DNA of 64,000 nt from contig NC_092353.1 of assembly GCF_963676685.1 (NCBI RefSeq), forward strand, positions 9,387,734 to 9,451,733. The letters run 5' to 3'. A program made the position numbers and the translations under genes. The DNA comes from Mytilus edulis (Eukaryota > Mollusca > Bivalvia > Mytilida > Mytilidae). Under the pieces are notes generated by a model. That model ran no database searches. It was not told the origin of the DNA and worked only from the letters and a program-made list of their open reading frames with translations. Of this stretch, positions 21,758 through 33,786 are shown piece after piece. How positions within the stretch are numbered: the stretch's first letter is position 1; every line of letters starts with the position of its first letter.

Positions 21758-23945
21758 GCAAATATGGTCAGTTTTGGTTGATGCGGTAAAAGATTTTATT
21801 ATACAACTCAGTCTGAAGTATGAAAACTGCTGATATTTGTTTACGATTCAATACTTTGAATAAAAAGAGGATATACTTGCACTATAAATTCCTGCGAACA
21901 AAATTTTGAGGTCATTGTTCTCCAATATTGCTGTAACTTGTATATTACAGTCCCTCTTGACCTAAAATTATAACTGAATTACTGTGAAGCTTTATAGATT
22001 TGCAAAAAGAAAGAGCAAATAAGGTCAGTTTAGATAGATGCTGTCAAAAGATTTTATTACACGACTCAGTCTGAAGTATGCAAACTTCTGATATTTGTTT
22101 GCGATTCAATACTTTGAATAAAAAGAGGACATGCTGGCACTATAAATTCATGCGAACAAAATTTTTAGGTCATTGTTTTCCAATGTTGCTGTAACTTGTA
22201 TATTACAGTCCCTCTTGACCTAAAATTATAACTGAATTACTGTACAGCTATATAGATTTGCAGAAAGAAAGAGCAAATAAGGTCAGTTTAGATTGATGCG
22301 ATCAAAAGATTTTATTACACGACTCAGTCTGAAGTATGAAAACTACTGATATTTGTTTAGGATTCAATACTTTGAATAAAAAGAGGACATGCTGGCACTA
22401 TAAATTCATGCGAACAAAATTGTTAGGTCATTGTTTTCCAATATTGCTGTAACTTGTATATTACAGTCCCTCTTGACCTAAAATTATAACTGAATTGCTG
22501 TACAGCTATATAGATTTGCAGAAAGAAAGAGCAAATACGGTCAGTTAAGATTGATGCGGTCAAAGGATTTTATTACACGACTCAGTCTGAAGTACGAAAA
22601 CTACTGATATTTGTTTAAGATTCAATACTTTGAATAAAAAGAGGATATGCTGGCACTATAAATTCCTGCGAACAAAATTTTGAGGTCATTGTTTTCCAAT
22701 ATTGCTATAACTTGTATATATTACAGTCCCTCTTGACCGAAAATTATAACTGAATTTCTGTACAGCTATATAGATTTGCAGAGACGGCGTGCACAAAGCT
22801 GAGTCCACAAACGTAACTTCTTTAAGTTACTAAAACCATTTACGACGTCGGCATTTTCCCCCAGAAAACAAGCGCGTAACAAAAACACTGGACACTTAGT
22901 TTATCACATAACTTAAAATATTTACGTTCAACGTATTTCTTTTTTCTTTCGAACAAAAAAATCGACAAATGCACATTCTAGAAATATAAATAAATATATG
23001 CTAAGAGCAGTGAAATGAAAATGATAAGGGACTATGTCGTGGACCCTTTTTAGAAAATAGCGTTAAAACGTCATTTCTTTAAATTATAACATAATAGCTG
23101 GACATTAAAAAAAATCAGGAGTTCAGTCTGGACCATCGAATCGTTCATATTTTGCAGATTACTTTAAACCTCTGGTTATGCACATTTGGAATACCAAGTT
23201 AATTTGAACATAAAAAGATTACAATTACATATTTTTTCTTGCCGATTCTTCCATTTCGATTATAAGTGCTTCCAAATTACTACTTCTTACACATAACGAA
23301 GATCATTCCAAACTTATCTACCATGATCGTTTTTGATTTGTTTTGCGATGAATTTCGTGTAATGTTCGAGTCCGAATCCGAACAATTCTATCATAAGAAA
23401 ATGCAGGAAAATATGTTAAATTTGTATAAGTTTTAGGTCAAAAACTCTAATTTATGCTTATTTAATGTTACAAGTTACACCGTATTTTTGCCGTTTTCTC
23501 TATGTCCGTTTCATGCTTTATAGATTAAATTTTCATTTATCTTACTAGTATTGTGGATTTTAATGGCATGCATTCATCATTTTGCCATAAAAAAAATCTT
23601 ATTCTTATTCTTATTCCGAAATATTTTAAACACGGTTGTATAAAACTATTTAAAAATCGCATTTTACAGTTGCCGTCAACTTTGTGCACGCCGTCAGAAC
23701 GAAAGAGCAAATAAGGTCAGTTTAGATTGATGCGTTCAAAAGATTTTATTACACGACTCACTCTGAAGTATGAAAACTACTGATATTTGTTTACGATTCA
23801 ATACTTTGAATAAAAAGAGGACATGCTGGCACTATAAATTCATGCGTACAAAATTTTGAGGTCATTGTTTTCCAATATTGCTATAACTTGTATATATGAC
23901 AGTCCCACTTGACCTAAAATTATAACTGAATTACTGTACAGCACC
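21758..23945 (+). repeat. 258-bp tandem array, five units, one interrupted
   Basis: AGCAAATAAGGTCAGTTTAG marks unit starts at about 21758, 22014, 22272, 22530 and 23705 (spacing 256-258 bp before the insertion). Shared words include CACGACTCAGTCTGAAGTAT, TTTGAATAAAAAGAGGACAT and TACAGTCCCTCTTGACC. Degenerate shorter units lie at 21530-21757. No unit has a conserved frame. The last spacing is enlarged by the 913-bp insert. Confidence 0.8.
22783..23695. mobile_element. 913-bp TIR element in the tandem array, AGA target duplication
   Basis: Begins GACGGCGTGCACAAAGCTGA and ends TCAACTTTGTGCACGCCGTC, its inverse. AGA lies at both junctions (22780-22782, 23696-23698). Removing the insert and one AGA restores GATTTGCAGAACGAAAGAGC, matching GATTTGCAGAAAGAAAGAGC in sister units. 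It has no ORF. A 3-bp duplication fits CMC- or Harbinger-type transposition, but the ends match no family I can name. Confidence 0.7.
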
Positions 23946-24145
23946 CTTTTTATGGACGATCAATGCATTTGAATGAGGACAATAAATTTTAGTTGGACCC
24001 CCCCCCTTTTTTTTAAACTGCTGGACCCGTCCCTGATGGTTTGGGCCGGAATAACGTATTACATTAAGGTCAGATAATTTTGTTATGTAAAGCAAGTCAT
24101 CCTGACTCTCCGAATGACAAATGTAAAATAAATGAAATAATAATG

Positions 24146-24163
24146 CCCCCCCCCCCCCCCCCC
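24146..24163 (+). repeat. Poly-C run of 18
   Basis: Uninterrupted C tract just before a fragment of the CAGGCTCCTGACTTGG repeat family. Length is likely variable or uncertain. Confidence 0.6.
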
Positions 24164-24397
24164 AATATTAACGGCTTAATTTATGTTCAAAAAATGAAAG
24201 AAAAACAAATAATTTATGTAACACATCAACAAAAGAATATCACTGAATAACAGGCTCCTGACTTGGAACAGTCAGTCACATACATGCAGAATATGGCGGG
24301 GTTAAAACCGGCAAAATAGCAAAACTCTTTATAATATTAATCGCTATTTTGCCGAAGCCTATATAATTAGGCAAAGAGTTCTTAAATTTAAACCAAA

Positions 24398-24592
24398 TCA
24401 ATTCTAGTCGTAGAATTTATAAATCAATTTTAGCTGTAGGATTTATAAATCAATTCTAGCCGTAGAATTTATAAATCAATTTTAGCTGTAGGATTTATAA
24501 ATCAATTTTAGCCGTAGAATTTATAATTTAATTCTGGCCGTAGAATTTATAAATCAATTCTAGCCGTAGACTTTTGAAATCAATTCTAACCG
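24398..24592 (+). repeat. 26-bp tandem repeat, about seven units
   Basis: Unit GTAGAATTTATAAATCAATT plus TTAGCC/TCTAGC. It leads directly into the right subterminal array of the 20183-24866 element, whose AGTTCTAnCCGTAGAAC words it seems to grade into. Confidence 0.65.
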
Positions 24593-24869
24593 TAGAACTG
24601 TTCTAGAAGTAGAACTGACCAAAGATTTGGTCAGTTCTAGCTAGAACTGTCTAAAACCGTTCTAGGGTAGAACTGTCAGGATCAGTTCTAGCTAGAACTG
24701 TCCAAATCAGTTCTAGGTAGAACTGACCAAATCAGTTCTAGCTAGAACAGTTCTAACCTAGAACTGACTAAAAGGTGTCAGGCTGACAGTTCTACATACT
24801 GTTCTAGAACAGTTCTCCTGACAGATTCTGACAGAATTTATGAGAGGTTAGAACTGATCTCCAATGTAT

Positions 24870-26690
24870 AACGCCATTTCTATATGTGTCCGTTTCTTGT
24901 TAGCTGGCAACTATTGTGCATGGTGTCGGAATAACATCTGCAAAATTGAGAAAAGTAAGTTAAACATAAATATCTTAATAAGGAAATGTAAGGCATATAT
25001 TTTTGTACGTCCGTCAGATTTAGCAAGCTTGCGATTTACGTAACCAAAAGTACATATAAATGGCACCATACAGTCTTCAATTATAGGCAGTTGTCTACAC
25101 AAGTATATATCAAGCTCTAAATCGTTCGGGGTCTATACAAGATTGGTACAAATCAAACAAAAAACGATCATATTTTTTATATTAATCAGCCATCTTGATC
25201 TGATTCGAATTCTCTAAGTATTAAAAAACACCCCAAAAACACCCATTAAATATGAATACAGCCATTTACTAAGCACACCAATATTTGGCGGAGTTAAACT
25301 ATGTTTTCAGAGGTCAACCCTCTATTTTTTTAAATCTCGGATTGTTGACTGATGAAAGGTAATTAAAGAACTGGACATAGAAAAAGCAAAACACTTAACT
25401 TTGAAATAAAGGCTTAAAAGATAATATAAAAAAAACAATTCCTCTTATTGTACAATAGTCTCTTACGAAACATTATGTTGTCTTAATATCGGTTGCCGTT
25501 TTTCATGAAAGATTTCAAATATCGCCGTATTGATAGCTGAACTAAATCAGAAATCTATAAGCAATGCAAACAATTTGTAAGGCTTATTTTGTAAAGCTGT
25601 TTCTACATAGTTAGCGCCTACCTCACAGCATGTCTTTAGATCATCTAATAAATCAATGTATCGATCTGGTAAGAATATAATAATTATTCGAAATGCATGA
25701 ACTCAACAAAAAAAAATTCTCACAATATATCCGTTAAAAAAACTTTTCAGTGGGATTATATCAAGATAACAAGGATTATCAGGAGTCTAGTATCTTCAAC
25801 AGGGGACAAATGGAAATCTTTTTTTTTTTTATTTAGTTACCTTAAGCTAACCCAAACCCCCGTAAATTTAATGTCAAGGATTTATAAGTACTTGTATTCG
25901 TAGTAGCGATATTACCAGCAGGGGCCTTTAAAACACAACATTCAAGTGAAATACAATACAATACTAGTATCCTATACTAGTAAATAAACCAGTATTACAA
26001 TGTAGGGGCCAATTTGATACCAATAAGAAGGGTGGAATCCATTTGAATTCTATAGTTTGATCAAAAGATACATTATTGCTAGTTCCCCACTGATTATGTC
26101 TATCGATGATTGAAACTAATAAAAATTATACGTGATGCCTGTTCTAGCGTATAAATGGTTTGCCACCATCTTTAAGTATACATACACATGATTCAGACAA
26201 TACAAAAGTAAAATATTAATAACTAACTCAGAATTCGTAGGCCATACGCCTGTTGTCAAGATAACGCCACAACACACACTGAGGTTATCTTACGAGTACA
26301 TGTATAGGATTGATTTATTCGACACTGATTGTAAATTAAGATTACAAATTTGAAGTGCAGTTTGAAGTAAATTTAAGTATGTGGTATATTGTTAAATGAA
26401 ATAAATTATACTTCTGTCAATACCATTAAAACAGAGATAAGTATTGTGAACGTATTACACTTGAAGTTCATGTACCTGGAAGTTCTGTTACAAGAAACTA
26501 ACTGTTATAAGAAGCCATCGGTTTAACACTGGATAATAACTGGTCCCAATTTATCATTGCATTGCATTGCATAACTTTCAGGGGATAAGATATAGCAGTT
26601 CTAACTTGAGAAATTTGCATTCCAACTCCGTTGGGCAACGGTGACCTTAGATTAGATTAGTTATTCAATTCTGAACTCTTTTTATTATAT
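24870..26690. other. AT-rich intergenic sequence, no gene seen
   Basis: No exon or repeat I can support. A GATTAGATTAG microduplication and a few homopolymers only. Confidence 0.45.
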
Positions 26691-26699
26691 TGTTTTACT

Positions 26700-27345
26700 T
26701 GTATTCGAACATCTATGTGTCATCATCTTTTGGTTCAACATCTATGTGTCATCAACTCTTTGTCAACAATTCTGTTTCATCATGTCTGCATCAACAATTC
26801 TGTGTGATCATCTCTTTTTCAACATATCTGTTTCAACTTCACTGTGTCATCATTCAATATAGGAAAGGTGCACTGACATAACCATCACCAGGGTCTGACA
26901 TAACCATCACCAGGGTCTGTTAATTATATGTATTGACATATATACTATATTCTCTGTGTCATCATCTCTGTGTCATCATTTCTGTTTTAACTTCTCTGTG
27001 TCATCATCTCTGTATCAACTTCTATATGTCATTATCTCTGTGTCACTTTCTTTGTGTCATCATCTCTGTGTCAACATCTTTGTATCAACAATGCTGTGTT
27101 TAAGCATCTATTCATCTCTATTTAAGCATCTCTGTCAACATGTATATGTCATCATCTCTGTGTTAATATTTCTGTTCATCATCTTTATTTCAAGATACCT
27201 GTGTCATCATCTCTGTGTCAATATATTAATTTCATCATTTCTGTGTCAACATTTATGTGTCAACATCTCTATACTCATTTCTGTTTTATTTTGTCTGTGT
27301 CAATATTTCTGTGTCTACATCTCTGTGTCACTATCGCTACATAAG
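26700..27345 (+). repeat. Degenerate TCTCTGTGTCATCA simple-repeat tract
   Basis: Variants of CATCTCTGTGTCATCA and CAACATCTCTGTGTC fill the tract. A 22-bp direct doublet (TGACATAACCATCACCAGGG plus TC) at 26873-26916 breaks it. The 205-codon frame (26956-27573) is a by-product: its translation is almost only Ser, His, Cys, Val and Ile. Confidence 0.75.
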
Positions 27346-27579
27346 TCATCAAACAATGTAACCATTTATATGTGTTATGTGGTATATCCAAACTATATAT
27401 ATAACATCTTAACTGTAATCACCTTTGGAATTTTAGAGTTGTGCCAGTTCATATCGCAAATAACTATTTTTTATTTTAGCATATCTTTATGGTCTTTGCG
27501 TCGTGTTTGGAAATTTCAAATTGTACCAGCGTCTCTGATGTTCGCTTTAACTGGTTTTTGTTTTTGTTTGTAACAATTT

Positions 27580-29010
27580 AAAGATTGTGATAGTTTTATA
27601 ATTAGAATAGATTAAAACTTGTCTGGTAACATAAATGTTTGGTTTCAGAACCAAGCTTACACACTAATAAGGGTGCTGGTTTGAGGTGGAATATACCACA
27701 ACAAAGTCAGATAAACGAGAGAGTGTTTTTTTTTTTTTTTTTATCATAGAAACAATGATTGTCGTGATTTATTCGTTATGTTCACTTTAATGTGTACTGT
27801 AATCAAAGAAATCTGGATATTCCTTAATTTGAGGTTTAGAAAATCATTTTCTAAATTACAGACAACTTTGACAATATTTCCTCACTAAGTAAACCTCATG
27901 ATTAGAAACTGCAATTTATTTCATAATTCAAAAAGCTAAAGTAAATTGACTTGCAGTGATATATTTACATTTCATTCTTCAAGTGGATACATTTCGTCCT
28001 TTTAAAGTTGTTACATGTATTGACGAATAAAACATACTGCAACTTCTCCTTGATTAGGTATAGTACCAAAGTTCGACCAAAGTTTGAAAGGTTACACAAT
28101 TTGATTTTGTTTTCAATATTAAGATAAATATCAACCTACTTTGTAATTAAGGAGGAATTCTTTCATTACTTATAACAATAACAAGAAAATATACATGCCT
28201 TTACAATTTTACCGTTCCGCAAACATTATTTGAAATTAAAATCATGTTCCAAACCCATGACTAATCATTCTTACAAATAATTATTTAAGTCACTAGTTCG
28301 ACGAACTGAGTAGTTGAGAAATTAAGACAATTATACTTGCATTAAATCAAATGATTTCAACAATCCTTAAAATGAAAGAAATATTGACATTGAAATTGAT
28401 CAATTCAACATTCCATTAATGTTACAATTTAAAGCACTTCCTCACTACACTTCATGCAATACTTTATCGAGAGAAAAAACCACTAATCAGGAGAAAAAAT
28501 GAAAAAAAACAAATATTTGTCTGGCAGATTTCGTGAATTAATATTTGGTCTTGGATATGAGAATTTAGACATATTGATTTTATCGCTAACGGAAATAATA
28601 TTGACACAATTTTAAACAATTTAACCATCTAACCATAGAAAGTTATAATGAAAACAAGACAGTTAATAATTTATTAGACTTTATAGAAATTTAAAACCAG
28701 GTAATTTCGTCAATGACAATGAATATATTACTGCACACACAAAATGAACTGTTATTTCATGATGGAACCAGCATAGTACAATACACGGAAGTGTTAATTT
28801 TTGCATATATATATTCGTAATTTTAAATTTGTGCATTTCGTTACATTGTGGTGATAAAATGTGATTTTACTTTTTGAACGAACATTTTAATTATATTCTT
28901 TGTCTTCGGGATAATGGTTTGTCAACTTAAGACAATACATTTCTACCAATCTCAGACAATTTCTTAAAGGATTATTTTAATATTGTGACGTGTGACAATA
29001 AATTTCTATT
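27580..29010. other. AT-rich upstream region, no gene seen
   Basis: No exon or named repeat. The last part should contain the promoter of the gene starting at 29014, but no clear promoter element stands out. Confidence 0.4.
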
Positions 29011-29013
29011 AAC

Positions 29014-31269
29014 ATGTCTGAGTTACAGTCTAAAGTGAGATTTTCTTTGCCGCCGGTTGTTCGGCAATACGAGACTGTTCTTGTTTCAAACAAACATTTA
29101 ACGTTAAAGGTAAGATTGACAAGGCTACATAGATACATGTATAGGAAGATGTGGTATGAGTACCAATGAGACAACTCTCCATCTTATAATTAGTCTCACA
29201 ACTTATAAAGGCAAACCATTATAGGTCAAGGTACGGTAAAGCGTGTCTTCACGATTGGCGCTTGTAATGAATAACGATGTTACTTCACATTTGGTGTTTG
29301 TATATATCTACATTATTGTCTCACATCACAGTCTTTCTTATCGTGATCTCGGTATGTGGTGTCTTTTATCTAAAAATGACATTTAAAAAAAAGAAGATGC
29401 TAAAAGTCAATTCCAAAAATCAGAAGTCAAGGTAAAAAAACGACATTACCATGATAAAAAAAAAGGTCGTAAAGACTAACAATCTTCAACAAATCAGTAC
29501 ATAGAAAACAAGAAAACCAACACAAACTCACAAAAAACGGGGGTGATCGCAGGTGCTCAGAATGGGATAATATCTAGCTGCACTTGTTTAGTTTTGTTTT
29601 TGTGAAAGTTCATGAATTTGAAATTACAAACAACAAAGTAAATTTAACGTTAAACAGACATGATTATTTAAATTAATATTTTATAGTGCGTATTTCTTTG
29701 TTGTGATGTTACACTATCGTTTCAGATAAGAATGAAGGTTGGTACCTATTAAAACGTTTAAACCCAGTGCATTTGTTGTATCCTGAGTCAGGAACCTAAT
29801 GTTCAGTGGTTGTCCTTTGTTGGTGTGGTTTATCTTGTTTCTCGTTTCTCGTTTATACTGGGCCGTCATCACCCTTTTTTTTTATATCTGGTAGTTCATT
29901 TCATTTCATATCATGCTAATACATTTATGTCTGCTTATTAGTAGTAGTTGTTGTATATTCTGATATATTTACCTCTCATTCGGTATTACCAGATATAAGA
30001 TAAAAAAAAATTAATTGACAAGGCAACACTCTTTGGAAAATTCATCTTACTGTGCACCTGTGCATAACAATGATTTCCGGCTAATGACATTTTTTTTTCT
30101 ATTTTCAGCTTACGAGAGCGAAGACATTTGATTTTATACCGAAACCACAGAATCCCGTGAGAACAATCACGAGACGAGAACCAGTAAGCTTAAGCTTAGA
30201 TGATATATGCCATCTTGCTGAACGAGAAAGATTAAGTTATTCTGCTAAAACAAGAAGGGCAGCTGTTGAACTTGCACAAAATAAAACTCATAAGTTCGAG
30301 GAATACGCTCCAAGTCGTCCGCACACAAGCGCTAGTCGATATATGCATGATGTGCGAAGAGATGCAATGACACCAAAGAGCATCCGAAGTGAACCACTCC
30401 CGTCTCGTGCCAATTCTCGTATTGGTGCGAATGACATCGACGACGATACAGATTCAGTATATCCTATTAATTATTTGGCATCTCTCCCTGTGGGAAGGGA
30501 AATTTGTGAAATCATAGGACCTCAAGTGTGTAGTCAGTGTAAACAAGACCAATCGAGACAAATGGGATTATACAAGTGTGATCAATGTTTCCCAACCTTA
30601 CGGATATCACACGAGAACATGACCACAGCTGCAGTATTACGAAGATATTTACCAGATTTAAGTGAAAGTGATATTCAAGATAAAATTGCGAAAGGCGAAA
30701 TTGCCAAGCCAAGACTTTTGAAAAAAAGACTCGCAATAAAAGACTATCAACAGCCGAAAAAGGAAATTCAAAAAATAGAAAACGATGATGAAAACGAAAA
30801 TAAAAACAAAAACAGCAGCAATAACAACAAAACTAGTTTGAATCGATCTTCGTCGATGTTTTTTGTAAATATCAGAGATTTAAATGCAAAGATAGTGTCT
30901 GGGCAATTACATCGTGCAATGGGGTTTTCTGAAAAAGTTCAAGAAGAAGTTTTGAAGCGTCAAGAAAATCGACGAAAGCGCAGTACGCCTACACCTACAA
31001 AGAAACCGGAGTCGGAACCAGTTGCTGAACAAAAGGAGAGAAAAGCTATATTTAATCCAGATATTCTACTCTCAGTCTCGATGCAAGTAAATGAACCTTC
31101 ATTTTTCGCCGGTTCAAAAAAAGAATATGAACTTCCTGAACGTTTACCGGACCCTCTTCAATTTGCGGATATTCGGGAAAGAAGGCAATTGAACTCAAAT
31201 AAAGACTTTCAGTTATGTGAATTAGAAGAAGAACCTGAAGATGATGAAGTTGCTGACATCACGAGTTGA
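29014..31269 (+). CDS. Unrecognised 418-residue protein with CxxC-x12-CxxC, two exons
   Basis: Exon 1 is 29014-29109 (MSELQSKVRFSLPPVVRQYE..., donor AAG|GTAAGA). Exon 2 is 30109-31269 (acceptor TCTATTTTCAG). They join in phase 0, as ...NKHLTLK then LTRAKTFDFIPKPQNP. Features in order: a basic N-terminal third, an Asp-rich DIDDDTDS stretch, a zinc-knuckle-like CSQC...CDQC (Cys 173, 176, 189, 192), a helical charged part after AAVLRRYLPDL, an Asn/Lys low-complexity run near residue 255, a second conserved-looking block (FFVNIRDLNAKIVSGQLHRA) and an acidic C-terminus (EEEPEDDE). No signal peptide or membrane span, so probably intracellular. The intron contains a GATGTGGTATGA repeat fragment (29143). 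An AATAAATAAA lies about 40 bp after the stop. I do not recognise the family. Confidence 0.8.
29143..29240 (+). repeat. GATGTGGTATG-family fragment in an intron
   Basis: GGAAGATGTGGTATGAGTAC, CAATGAGACAACTCTCCATC and GGTCAAGGTACGG mark a truncated copy just after the exon 1 donor. Confidence 0.6.
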
Positions 31270-31730
31270 TGATTAAGTTTATAGTTTCCTATGCATCCCA
31301 TATTTCAATAAATAAATTTAAAGAAGAGTTTTTGTACATGTAGGTCAATAAAAAAGAAATTTCAAAAATGAAAAGAAAAGAAAACAGTATTGTTAAAAAA
31401 TGAGATCGAATAAAGCCGATGAAGAATTTTATACTACATTTCATGATTATTTACATCACTGTTAAAAAGCCAACAACATTAGCTAAATGTTAGAACCCTA
31501 ATTTAAACACCAAATTTTCAAGCTTTGTTTCGCAAGATTTTATTTCTTGTAATTTGAAATCAACGAATACACAGACACCACTCAAGAATAAAATAAATGA
31601 TAATACTAACACATGTACTGATAAAAAACACTTAAATTAACACTATATATATAATGATAAAAAATCGTCCTGTAAACAATACAAGTACTGCTCTAATATG
31701 AGGAGTTTTAATTGCTTAATGTCCAGTGAC
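31270..31730. other. 3' flank of the 29-31 kb gene, nothing further seen
   Basis: Contains the polyadenylation-type AATAAATAAA (about 31310) and AT-rich sequence without exons. Confidence 0.4.
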
Positions 31731-31734
31731 AATC

Positions 31735-31980
31735 ATTTCTTGCATGTTAAATAAAATTATAATCCTGGTACTTTTGATAACTATTTACACCACTGGGTCG
31801 ATGCCACTGCTGGTTGACTTTTCGTCCCCGAGGGGATCACCAGCCCAGTAGTCAGCACTTCGGTGTTGACATGAATATCAATTATATGGTCATTTTTATA
31901 AATTTTCTGTTTACAAAACTTTGAATTTTTCGAAAAACTAAGGATTTTCTTACCCCAGGAGTAGATTACCTTTTATCTTT
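31735..31980 (+). repeat. PLE terminal-repeat fragment joined to an opposite-strand PLE
   Basis: AATTATAATCCTGGTAC, then CACTGGGTCGATGCCACTGC, CACCAGCCCAGTAGTCAGCA and TTACAAAACTTTGAATTTTT. The same unit is at 5014-5230, where it leads into a hammerhead motif; here the hammerhead part is not recognisable. It abuts the minus-strand RT at about 31980, so repeat and RT are in opposite orientation. Confidence 0.55.
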
Positions 31981-32580
31981 AGTTCGATGGGATAGATGTG
32001 TTAACATAGTCACCAAATTTTGAATCATTTAGTGAAAGAAGGTCATCAATATAGCGGAAAGTAGAGTTAAAGGATATTGCTAACTTCTTATTTTTCTTCC
32101 TAAGAAGTTCATGAATGAAGTCAGCCTCATAATAATAAAGAAACAAGTCGGCAAGAAGAGGTGCACAATTGGTTCCCATTGGAATGTCGACAGTCTGTTG
32201 AAAAACACGTCCTCCGAACGTAACAAATATGTTGTCAATCAAAAAATCAAGCATCTTGATAAAATCAGTTTCAGCGAATGTTTTGTTTTAATCAGAGTGA
32301 TCCTTTACAAATTACGATTTATCCCTCCCTTAGACAAGATACTTGCATCTACGTTGGCCATTATTTTTTTATGAAACAAAGCAATACCAACTCTTTCAAT
32401 TTTTCTTTTAGTTTGGAATGTGGAATACTTGTGTAAAGAGTAGAAAAGTCAAAAGTTTTAATACTATTGCAAGATGAAAGAGAGTTAGATTGTGTGTACT
32501 CTGAAAGATCTTTGGAATTTTTAAGTATCCACAACTGATTCATGCTACCTCTTGCAACTTGCAACAACAGCAAGCATACA
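31979..32580 (-). pseudogene. Penelope-like RT remnant, duplication copy 1
   Basis: Minus-strand pieces: MNQLWILKNSKDLSEYTQSN and IKTFDFSTLYTSIPHSKL (32573-32361), then MLDFLIDNIFVTFGGRVFQQ, TVDIPMGTNCAPLLADLFLY and FRYIDDLLSLND (32254-31979). Frame breaks separate them. It is cut at 31980 by the terminal-repeat fragment and truncated upstream. Relative to the copy at 44 kb it keeps about 80 bp (32201-32280) lost there, and has an extra 510 bp at about 32605-33115. Confidence 0.75.
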
Positions 32581-33204
32581 CCTTGTACTTTAACTGTACA
32601 ATAACTTATTATATAAGTTCACTTTATAACACAACCACTATTCCAAATATTTACATATAAATCCAAACACTAGATATATCCTTTGAAATCACTTACCAGT
32701 TGGAAAATATAATCCTTGAAGTTTCCCCTTCTTTGGTCCACATAAAACTGACAGAGTTTACACCAAATGGAAGTTTTTAACGACCTTGACTGGGTATACA
32801 AGTTTTTCTGTTTTGAGCTGTTTATATACTACCATCTGGATCATTCCATTATACTTAACTTAAAGGGGTGAAAATCAAGACTATATCAACTTTAGGGGTG
32901 TTTTTAAGTAACAGATGGTGCTCCAACTATGGAGAAACTTGTATACAATATAGAAACCAAATGAATAGGAAAAAGACAACTGGTATTTCACATCAAAATA
33001 AATGAACTATGACCGATTTCCGTTACACTACCCACGCCTCAAAAATCATGCGTTCCTCATGATGTAAATTCTCCAATATCCATTGATACAACCAGTACTA
33101 TACACAATTAATGTTTTAACATAATTTCCAGAAGCACAAGCATATCAGAAATTTGATGACCACTCCGAAATATATTCACTTAATAGGTTTGATAAAATTA
33201 AGCC

Positions 33205-33335
33205 TCTGCAGCGGCAACAAGGCCTACTCTTATCGAAATCTGCAGGAGGGTTCTTTTACATGCACAGGTCTTGATATTTTCCTGTACATGGGACCTCGGA
33301 TTTAACGTCCCCATCCGAAGAACACATAATGATAA
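33205..33335. repeat. Conserved repeat block with CCTCGGATTTAACGTCCCCA
   Basis: TCTGCAGGAGGGTTCTTTTA, CATGCACAGGTCTTG and GGACCTCGGATTTAACGTCC. Recurs at 44930-45025 in the duplicate. The inverse text (GGACGTTAAATCCGAGGTCC) is of a kind I associate with old repeats in several marine invertebrates; the family name is uncertain. Confidence 0.45.
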
Positions 33336-33786
33336 AAACAAAAAAGACATGGCACAAATATATGGTTTATTTCAGTCATTTCTTTCGACTGAATAAAAAT
33401 AAACACGATGAAGCAACACAATCATATAATAATCAAAGTCAACCTATTCCATGAAATTGTTCGTTATTCGCTTAGGAACCTTCTTTTCAACAACTTTCAC
33501 TTGTTTTCCATCTTTTAGATACTTTGTAATTTTCTTTACGTTTACAGTCTTCATATTATCTACACTGACATTTGTGAGGTATTTTATCAAATCCAAGAGT
33601 CGCTGTATTAATACTTATACCAGGCAGTGTCTTGACAAGTTTCATTTTTAGATCCTGCACTGTAGTTGTTTTCCCTTTCTTTGAACCAATTATAGGCATG
33701 GGGTCTGTTTTCTTCCTGAAAATTCCTCACATGTTCACACTCTCATCTATTTCGTTCACAGGATTCTTTGGCTGACTAACAATAAG

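Larger units (their letters stand above)
20183..24866. mobile_element. 4.7-kb TIR element with TA flanks and palindromic subterminal arrays
   Basis: Left end CAGTGGAGATCACTTCTAAC and the inverse of the right end CATTGGAGATCAGTTCTAAC match, then both run through CTCTCAT. TA flanks both (20181-20182, 24867-24868). The subterminal zones (20210-20480, 24585-24840) are packed with AGAACTGTTCTAG/TAGGTAGAACTG palindromes. The interior holds a 258-bp tandem array and a nested element. No transposase frame is visible. TA target and CA ends suggest mobilisation by a Tc1/mariner-like enzyme, as inference. Confidence 0.6.

Noticed and set aside
26956-27573. 205-codon open frame
   Set aside because: Translation of a degenerate TCTGTGTCATCA tract; composition almost only Ser, His, Cys, Val, Ile and Leu, with no ordered domain.
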